Origin: Burkholderiales bacterium
GTDB taxonomy: Bacteria > Pseudomonadota > Gammaproteobacteria > Burkholderiales > Burkholderiaceae_C
DNA: 10,403 bases
Assembly (NCBI GenBank): GCA_006227785.1
Contig: SBFU01000419.1
Span: 1-10,403, forward strand
Reading direction: 5' to 3'
A program made the translations under genes and the position numbers. Under the pieces are notes generated by a model, which saw only the letters and a program-made list of their open reading frames with translations, did not search any database and was not told the DNA's origin. Of this stretch, positions 5,479 to 10,403 are shown piece by piece. Positions within the stretch are counted from its first letter, which is position 1, and each line of letters opens with the position of its first letter.

Positions 5479-6651
5479 TCAGACCACGTTGCGCTCGACC
5501 AGCGGCCGGCCGTCCAGCACCCGCTGCCAGCCGAAGTCGCTCAGATCCAGGGTGGCAAAGCGCCCCTCGGTGACCAGCTCGGCCAGGGCCCGGCCAATGG
5601 CTGGCGACTGCTGCAGGCCATGCCCGCTGAAACCGTTGGCAAACAGCAGGTTGGCCACGTCCGGGTGGGCGCCGAGGATCACATTGGCGTCCAGCGTGTT
5701 CATGTCGTAGTGACCGGCCCAGCTGCGCTGCACCCGCAGCGCCTCGAAGCCGGGTACGCGGGCGGCCAGCAGCGGCCACAGCACGTCCTCGAACAGCCCG
5801 TGCTGCACCTCGAAGTCGTGGCACTCCGGGTCATGGTCCGGCTGCGGTGCGATGCCGCAGATGAAGCCCGCGCCCTCGGGCCGGAAATAGGCGCCACTGG
5901 GGTCGATCACCAGCGGGCAGGCCGGCAGCGAGGCGGGCGACGTCACGTAGAAAACGCAGCGCTTGCGCGACTGCACCGGCAGATCCAGTCCGGCGCTGCG
6001 CGCCAGCGCGACAGCGCCGGTGCCGGCGGCATTGATCACCGTGCCACAGGCCAGGCGGCTGCCGTCGGCCAGCGCGACGCCGGTGATCCGGCTGCCCTGG
6101 CGCTGCAGGGCCGTGACCCGTGCCTGTCGGTACTGCACGCCCAGCGAACGGGCCTTGCGCCGGAACGCCTGCATGAGGGCCCAGGCATCGAACCAGCCTT
6201 CGCCCGACAGGCCCAGAGAGCCGCCGGCCAGATCGTCCGTGTGCAGCCAGGGAAAACGCCGGGCCAGTTCGTCCGGGTCCAGCAGGACCACATCGGCGCC
6301 CAGGTGGCGCTGCGTCGCGTGGTTTTCGCGCAGCACCGGTGCGCCCGCCGGCGTGGCCAGGAACAGGTAACCCCCCTCATGAAAGCCCACATCCGGCGGC
6401 TGGCCGTCCACCGACAGGTGCTCTGGCAGGTGGCGCAGGAACGCGGTGCCGAACTGCGACATGGCGATGTTGCCGGGGGTCGAGAACTGGTGCCGGATCG
6501 AGGCAGCCGAGCGCGCAGTGGCGCAGAATTCGTAGCCCAGGTCCTGCTCCAGCACCAGCACACGCCCCCTGAAACCGGGCGACGAAGCCAGGAAGAAGGC
6601 GGTGGCGCTGCCGACGGCGGCGCCACCGATGATGATCACGTCAGGGTTCAT
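5479..6651 (-). CDS. FAD-dependent oxidoreductase, DAO family (FOXRED1-like)
   Basis: The protein has 390 residues from ATG 6651. The N-terminal Rossmann motif for FAD is 'DVIIIGGAAVGSATAFFLAS' (4-23), with the acidic residue for the adenosine ribose in 'VLVLEQD' (31-37; Glu35). 'CATARSAASIRHQFSTPGNI' (43-62), 'VINAAG' (205-210) and the C-terminal 'ANGFSGHGLQQSPAIGRALA' (338-357) are typical of the DAO superfamily. The latter, with 'GHYDMNTLDANVILG' (313-327), recalls the FOXRED1 branch more than sarcosine or glycine oxidases. Such enzymes oxidise amines or amino acids with FAD; the substrate here is unknown. The frame continues upstream of ATG 6651, but the glycine motif begins right after it, so this start is chosen; a CACAAT -10-like hexamer lies at 6682-6677. 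It is divergent from pepP and read in the same direction as the TerC/Alx gene, which has its own promoter. Confidence 0.88.
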   Translation of the reverse strand: MNPDVIIIGGAAVGSATAFFLASSPGFRGRVLVLEQDLGYEFCATARSAASIRHQFSTPGNIAMSQFGTAFLRHLPEHLSVDGQPPDVGFHEGGYLFLATPAGAPVLRENHATQRHLGADVVLLDPDELARRFPWLHTDDLAGGSLGLSGEGWFDAWALMQAFRRKARSLGVQYRQARVTALQRQGSRITGVALADGSRLACGTVINAAGTGAVALARSAGLDLPVQSRKRCVFYVTSPASLPACPLVIDPSGAYFRPEGAGFICGIAPQPDHDPECHDFEVQHGLFEDVLWPLLAARVPGFEALRVQRSWAGHYDMNTLDANVILGAHPDVANLLFANGFSGHGLQQSPAIGRALAELVTEGRFATLDLSDFGWQRVLDGRPLVERNVV

Positions 6652-6751
6652 GACAGGCACCGATGGACAGCGTGCCATTGTGACGCCAGCGCCGACGCCG
6701 CCACGAAGCCCCGGGCAGGCGTAAACGCGCCAAAACCCGCACAATGCGGTG

Positions 6752-8149
6752 ATGGACCCACAGACCACCTTCGCCATCTACGCCGAACGCCGCGCCCGTG
6801 TCGCCGCCCAGCTGGGGCCGGGGGGCATCGCCATCGTGCCGACCGCGCCCGAGCGCACCCGCAACCGCGACAGCGAGTACCTGTTCCGCTTCGACAGCTA
6901 CTTCTACTACTTGACCGGCTTCGCCGAACCGCGGGGCTGGCTGGTGATCACGTCCGAAGGTCACACCACCCTGTTCTGCCAGCCCAAGGACCTGGAGCGC
7001 GAGATCTGGGACGGCATCCGCCTGGGCCCGCAGGCCGCACCCGAGGCGCTGGGCGTGAGCGAGGCCTTTTCGGTCGACGAGCTGGACACCCACCTGCCCC
7101 GCTTGCTGGAGAACCGGCAGACCGTCTGGTTCCCGTTCGCCATCCACAGCGGACTGGAAAGCCGCGTCGACGGCTGGCTTCAGAAGGTGCGGGCCCGTGT
7201 GCGCTACGGCGCGCTCTGCCCCGATGCGCAGCGCGACCTGTGCGGCATCGTGGACGAGATGCGGCTGATCAAGGACGCGCACGAAATCGGCATCATGAAG
7301 CGCGCGGCCCAGATCAGCGCCCAGGCCCACGTTCGCGCCATGCAACGCTGTGCCCGCATGATCCGCGCCGGCGAGGAGGTTCGCGAATACCATCTGGACG
7401 CCGAGCTGCTGCACGAGTTCCGCCAGCACGGATCGCAGTACCCGGCCTACGGGTCCATCGTGGCGGCCGGCGCCAATGCGTGCGTGCTGCACTACCGCGC
7501 CGACAACGCGCCCGTGCGCGACGGCGAGCTGGTGCTGATCGATGCCGGCTGCGAACTCGACGGCTACGCCTCGGACATCACCCGCACCTTTCCGGCCAAC
7601 GGGCGCTTCACCGGCCCGCAGCGCGACCTCTACAACCTGGTGCTGGCCAGCCAGGACGCCGCGGTCGAGGCCACCCGGCCCGGCAAGCGGTTCATCGACC
7701 CGCACGACGCCACCGTCCGGGTGCTGGCCCAGGGCATGCTTGACCTGGGGCTGCTCGACCGCAACGACGTCGGCCACCTCGACGATGTCATCGAAAAGCG
7801 CCACTACTTCCGCCACTACATGCACCGCACCGGCCACTGGCTGGGGCTGGATGTGCACGACTGCGGCAGCTACGTCGAACCCAGCGAACGGGGGCAGCTC
7901 AACGAACGCAAGGACCCGCTTTCGGGCGAGGTCATCAAGGACCGGCCCAGCCGCATCCTGCGCCCGGGCATGGTGCTGACCATCGAGCCCGGCCTCTACA
8001 TCAGCCCGGCCGCCGACGTGCCCAAGGCCTTCTGGAACCTGGGCATCCGCATCGAGGACGATGCCGTGGTCACCCCCGAAGGCTGCGAGCTGATCACGCG
8101 CGGCGTGCCGGTCGAGGCCGACGCCATCGAAGCGCTGATGCGGGGCTGA
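6752..8149 (+). CDS. pepP: Xaa-Pro aminopeptidase (PepP, peptidase family M24B)
   Basis: The protein has 465 residues from ATG 6752; a GTG immediately before it is also in frame. The N-terminal aminopeptidase-P domain (about 6-140) contains 'DSEYLFRFDSYFYYLTGFAE', typical of PepP. The C-terminal creatinase fold holds all five dinuclear-metal ligands: Asp264 ('LVLIDAG'), Asp275 ('YASDITRTF'), His362 ('HRTGHWLGLDVHD'), Glu412 ('TIEPGLY') and Glu435 ('GIRIEDD'). It removes N-terminal residues preceding proline, normally with Mn2+, in the cytosol. An active enzyme is expected. There is no Shine-Dalgarno. CACAAT at 6740-6745 ends 6 nt before the ATG, so the mRNA may be leaderless. The MOSC gene follows after 7 nt, suggesting an operon. 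In many Gram-negatives pepP adjoins ubiquinone genes (ubiH/visC); here the divergent neighbour is a different FAD enzyme. Confidence 0.95.
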   Translation: MDPQTTFAIYAERRARVAAQLGPGGIAIVPTAPERTRNRDSEYLFRFDSYFYYLTGFAEPRGWLVITSEGHTTLFCQPKDLEREIWDGIRLGPQAAPEALGVSEAFSVDELDTHLPRLLENRQTVWFPFAIHSGLESRVDGWLQKVRARVRYGALCPDAQRDLCGIVDEMRLIKDAHEIGIMKRAAQISAQAHVRAMQRCARMIRAGEEVREYHLDAELLHEFRQHGSQYPAYGSIVAAGANACVLHYRADNAPVRDGELVLIDAGCELDGYASDITRTFPANGRFTGPQRDLYNLVLASQDAAVEATRPGKRFIDPHDATVRVLAQGMLDLGLLDRNDVGHLDDVIEKRHYFRHYMHRTGHWLGLDVHDCGSYVEPSERGQLNERKDPLSGEVIKDRPSRILRPGMVLTIEPGLYISPAADVPKAFWNLGIRIEDDAVVTPEGCELITRGVPVEADAIEALMRG

Positions 8150-8156
8150 GCCCGCG

Positions 8157-8732
8157 GTGCGCTTGCTCAGCGTCAACACCGGCGTGGTGGCCCCGCTGCA
8201 GGTGGGCCGCCGCCGCTTCGGTTCGGCCATCGGCAAACGCGCCCGCGATGGCGCGGTGCCTGTGGGCCCGCTGGGCCTGGACGGCGACGAACAGGCCGAT
8301 CCCAGCGTGCACGGCGGCCTGGCGAAGGCGGTCTATGCCTACCCGGTCGAACACCTGCCTTTCTGGCAGGACCGGCGCCGCCAGGCGGGGGTCAGCCTGT
8401 TCGACGAGACGCTGCCGCCGGGCTTTCTGGGTGAGAACCTGAGCATCAGCGGGCTGCTGGAGACCGACACCTGGATCGGCGACCGGCTGGTCTTTCCTGA
8501 CGCGGTGCTGCGCATCACCGCCCCGCGTGAACCCTGTTTCAAGTTCAATGCGGTCATGGCACTGCCGGATGCCGGCCGGCTCATGATGCAAGCCCTGTGC
8601 AGCGGGTTCTACCTGGCGGTCGAGCGGTCCGGCTCGCTGTGCGCCGGCCAGACCTTTGAGCTGCTGCCCGGTCCGCGTGGCCTGCGGGTCAGCGAGGCCT
8701 TTGCCGCCCGGCGCCTCAAGCACCTGCGCTGA
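8157..8732 (+). CDS. MOSC domain-containing protein (YiiM-like)
   Basis: This 191-residue protein begins at GTG 8157, 7 nt after the pepP stop; that start gives the expected N-terminus 'LLSVNTG' and no ATG fits. The MOSC core shows 'GPLGLDGDEQADPSVHGG' (37-54) followed by 'KAVYAYPVEHLPFW' (57-70), 'GFLGENLSISGL' (89-100), 'WIGDRL' (106-111) and the conserved cysteine in 'PREPCFKF' (123-130; Cys127). MOSC domains bind the molybdenum cofactor or carry sulfur. YiiM-type stand-alone proteins are associated with reduction of N-hydroxylated compounds, so that role is inferred from the family. The short spacing implies co-transcription and probably translational coupling with pepP. No metal-cofactor synthesis genes are visible nearby. 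Confidence 0.9.
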   Translation: MRLLSVNTGVVAPLQVGRRRFGSAIGKRARDGAVPVGPLGLDGDEQADPSVHGGLAKAVYAYPVEHLPFWQDRRRQAGVSLFDETLPPGFLGENLSISGLLETDTWIGDRLVFPDAVLRITAPREPCFKFNAVMALPDAGRLMMQALCSGFYLAVERSGSLCAGQTFELLPGPRGLRVSEAFAARRLKHLR

Positions 8733-8771
8733 GGCGCTGCACTGGCACCGAATTCGGGTACAACCGACGCC

Positions 8772-9755
8772 ATGAGTCCATCGCCCGTCGCTGCCGGCAC
8801 GGCCCTGCTGTGCCTGACCATGAACCCGTCGGTCGACCTGGCCACCGAGACCGCCGAAGTGCTGCCCACCCACAAGCTGCGCTGCAGCCCCACCGCGCAC
8901 GATGCCGGCGGGGGTGGCATCAACGTCGCCCGCACCGTGGTTCGCCTCGGTGGTGCCTGTGTCTCCCTGTGCCCCGCCGGAGGCCCCACCGGCGACTGGC
9001 TGCGTCGGCGCCTGGCCGAAGAGGGCATGGCCGGCCGGTTCGTGGCCAGCGCAGAAGACACGCGGGTGAGCTTCACCGTCCACGAAGGTCGCAGCGGGCA
9101 GGAATACCGTTTCGTCATGCCCGGCCCCCGGCTGAGCGAGACCGAGTGGCGGGCCTGCCTGGAAACGCTGGGCGCCATGGACCCTTTTCCCGGGCTGCTG
9201 GTGGCCAGCGGCAGCCTGCCGCCCGGCGTACCCGACGACTTTTATGCGCAGGTGGCGCGGCTGGCAACCGAGCGCGGCAGCCGTCTGGTGCTCGACACCA
9301 GCGGCGCGCCGCTGGACGCCGCGCTCGCGGCGGGTGTGTTCCTGGTCAAGCCCAACCTGCGCGAGCTCTCGGCCCACCTGGGCCGCGAACTGCCGGACCG
9401 ACCCGCCCAGTTGTCGGCCCTGCGCCAGCTTCTGGCCACGGGCCGCTGTTCGGCCGTCGCCCTGAGTCTGGGGCACCGGGGTGCGCTGCTGGCAACCCGC
9501 CAGGCGGCCTGGTTTGCGCCCCCGCTGGCCATCGAGGCACGCAGCGCGGTCGGCGCTGGCGACAGCTTTGTCGGTGGCCTGGTCTGGGCGCTGGCTGCAG
9601 GCCAGGACTGGCCCGACGCCCTGGTGTGGGGTGTGGCCTGCGGCACCGGCGCCTTGCTCAGCGTCAGCACCGGGTTGTGCCGGGCAGCTGACGCGATCCA
9701 CCTGAAGGACCAGGTCCGGCTGGAACCCCAGGCCTGGGAGCCGGTCGATTCCTGA
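8772..9755 (+). CDS. pfkB: PfkB-family sugar kinase, 6-phosphofructokinase II type
   Basis: The protein has 327 residues, close to E. coli Pfk-2, and resembles it in several stretches: 'LTMNPSVDLAT' near the N-terminus, 'GGGGINVARTVVRLGG' (46-61), 'GQEYRFVMPG' (109-118), 'ASGSLPPGVP' (145-154), 'LVKPNLRELS' (191-200) and 'VGAGDSFVGG' (260-269). Asp264 is the expected catalytic base in the anion-hole motif GAGD. The likely reaction is ATP-dependent phosphorylation of fructose 6-phosphate to the 1,6-bisphosphate; tagatose-6-phosphate or fructose-1-phosphate kinase activity is the alternative, since this family is promiscuous. No Shine-Dalgarno is seen. TACAAC at 8759-8764 ends 7 nt before ATG, so a leaderless transcript is possible. 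A 39-nt gap separates it from the MOSC gene. Many Burkholderiales lack PfkA and use the Entner-Doudoroff route, which makes this gene relevant to sugar flux. Confidence 0.88.
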   Translation: MSPSPVAAGTALLCLTMNPSVDLATETAEVLPTHKLRCSPTAHDAGGGGINVARTVVRLGGACVSLCPAGGPTGDWLRRRLAEEGMAGRFVASAEDTRVSFTVHEGRSGQEYRFVMPGPRLSETEWRACLETLGAMDPFPGLLVASGSLPPGVPDDFYAQVARLATERGSRLVLDTSGAPLDAALAAGVFLVKPNLRELSAHLGRELPDRPAQLSALRQLLATGRCSAVALSLGHRGALLATRQAAWFAPPLAIEARSAVGAGDSFVGGLVWALAAGQDWPDALVWGVACGTGALLSVSTGLCRAADAIHLKDQVRLEPQAWEPVDS

Positions 9756-9822
9756 CCCGGGAGTTACAAGCGGATTGACGCATACGCAGTATTGCGAACT
9801 GGGGTTTTTCCGCCTCACGCTT

Positions 9823-9828
9823 TAGAAT
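9823..9828 (+). promoter_or_regulatory. Candidate -10 element of the malic enzyme gene
   Basis: TAGAAT matches five of six positions of the sigma70 -10 consensus and lies in the only sizeable gap (9756-9876) before the malic enzyme gene. The implied transcript start near 9835 leaves about 42 nt of leader containing the AGGAGA ribosome-binding site at 9865-9870. No good -35 hexamer lies 16-18 nt upstream, so the promoter may need an activator. An imperfect dyad, CGCATAC-gca-GTATTGCG, sits at 9779-9796. Confidence 0.45.
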
Positions 9829-9876
9829 ACGCAACTCACTTTCACATGGCGAGATGGAAGCCACAGGAGACAAGGC

Positions 9877-10403
9877 ATGAGCACCGACCACAACCAGGAC
9901 AACCGCCGCGCCGAACTGCGTCGCGCCGCCCTTGAATACCATGAGAAACCGGTGCCCGGCAAAGTGGCCATCGCCGCCACCAAGCAGCTGACCAACCAGC
10001 GCGACCTGGCGCTGGCCTATTCGCCCGGCGTGGCCGCCCCCTGTGAAGAGATCGTCGCCGACCCGGTCAACGCCTTCAAATACACCAGCCGCGGCAACCT
10101 GGTGGCCGTCATCACCAACGGCACCGCCGTGCTGGGCCTGGGCGACATCGGCCCGCTGGCCGCCAAGCCGGTGATGGAAGGCAAGGGCGTGCTGTTCAAG
10201 AAGTTCTCGGGCATCGACGTGTTCGACATCGAGATCAACGAAAAGGACCCGGACAAGCTGGTCGACATCATTGCCTCGCTGGAACCGACCTTTGGCGGCA
10301 TCAACCTCGAAGACATCAAGGCGCCGGACTGCTTCTACGTCGAGCGCAAGCTGCGCGAGCGCATGAAGATCCCGGTCTTCCACGACGACCAGCACGGCAC
10401 GGC
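9877..10403 (+). CDS. maeB: NADP-dependent malic enzyme (MaeB type), 3' end beyond window
   Basis: The first 175 codons are present and clearly belong to a bacterial malic enzyme. '[20 protein letters not shown]' (21-40), '[17 protein letters not shown]' (43-59; catalytic Tyr48), '[20 protein letters not shown]' (81-100), '[20 protein letters not shown]' (101-120; catalytic Lys103), '[11 protein letters not shown]' (140-150; metal ligands Glu145, Asp146) and '[11 protein letters not shown]' (165-175) run in the usual order. The enzyme decarboxylates malate oxidatively to pyruvate, CO2 and NADPH. MaeB-type proteins usually run to about 750 residues with a C-terminal phosphotransacetylase-like domain, which would lie outside the window. 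The start is secure: CCACAGGAGAC (9861-9871) ends five nt before ATG 9877, identical in sequence and spacing to the site before the Mpo1-like gene. It is separated from pfkB by 121 nt with its own -10-like element. Confidence 0.96.
   Translation, partial: MSTDHNQDNRRAELRRAALEYHEKPVPGKVAIAATKQLTNQRDLALAYSPGVAAPCEEIVADPVNAFKYTSRGNLVAVITNGTAVLGLGDIGPLAAKPVMEGKGVLFKKFSGIDVFDIEINEKDPDKLVDIIASLEPTFGGINLEDIKAPDCFYVERKLRERMKIPVFHDDQHGT

Noticed and set aside
5419..7743. A 774-codon open frame on the plus strand across the FAD oxidoreductase and into pepP
   Set aside because: It is antisense to one clear gene and out of frame with another. Its composition (rich in Arg, Ala, Gln and His) is typical of shadow frames in high-GC DNA, and it shows no domain.
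8094..9818. A 574-codon open frame on the minus strand opposite the MOSC and pfkB genes
   Set aside because: It is antisense to two well-supported genes, with low-complexity Gly/Ala/Gln-rich content and no recognisable motif.

Overview
This is a high-GC stretch of bacterial chromosome. The protein families, the 'ACAGGAGAC' ribosome-binding sites and the CACAAT/TAGAAT-like hexamers just upstream of starts suggest a betaproteobacterium of the order Burkholderiales, perhaps Comamonadaceae-like; that placement is inference. I see no mobile element, CRISPR array, rRNA or tRNA gene. Twelve protein genes fill the window almost completely, and the first and last run off its edges.

Left part (1-2317), signalling: a cytosolic PAS sensor kinase (minus strand, cut at the left edge) is divergent from a cyclic-nucleotide-binding-domain protein that has no DNA-binding domain. 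That protein is convergent with a complete Crp/Fnr-type regulator. Middle part (2350-4245): an Mpo1/DUF962 membrane protein overlaps by 4 bp the start of a PanE/ApbA-family ketopantoate reductase, and a small DUF1304 membrane protein follows. A TerC/Alx-family metal exporter lies on the opposite strand with its stop codon abutting that of the DUF1304 gene.

The best-supported regulatory feature is the leader of the TerC/Alx gene (5197-5432, minus strand). It has a sigma70-like promoter with a 17-nt spacer, then a yybP-ykoY manganese riboswitch that retains the conserved CAAGG-GGAGTAG and GCGAGA-CCTTG loop/stem strands. A Shine-Dalgarno region follows that can pair with the same 3' riboswitch strand that closes P1. 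This gives a visible translational on/off switch and supports a TTG start for the exporter.

Right part (5479-10403), metabolism: a FOXRED1-like FAD oxidoreductase is divergent from a PepP-type Xaa-Pro aminopeptidase, which is followed 7 nt later by a MOSC-domain protein. Next comes a PfkB-type (E. coli Pfk-2-like) 6-phosphofructokinase, then the first 175 codons of a MaeB-type malic enzyme. The genes are mostly housekeeping or accessory metabolism. No novel multi-gene defence or biosynthetic system is apparent; the interesting signals are regulatory (the Mn switch, an operator-like palindrome, possible leaderless starts) and one suggestive gene pairing (Mpo1-like with a PanE-like reductase).
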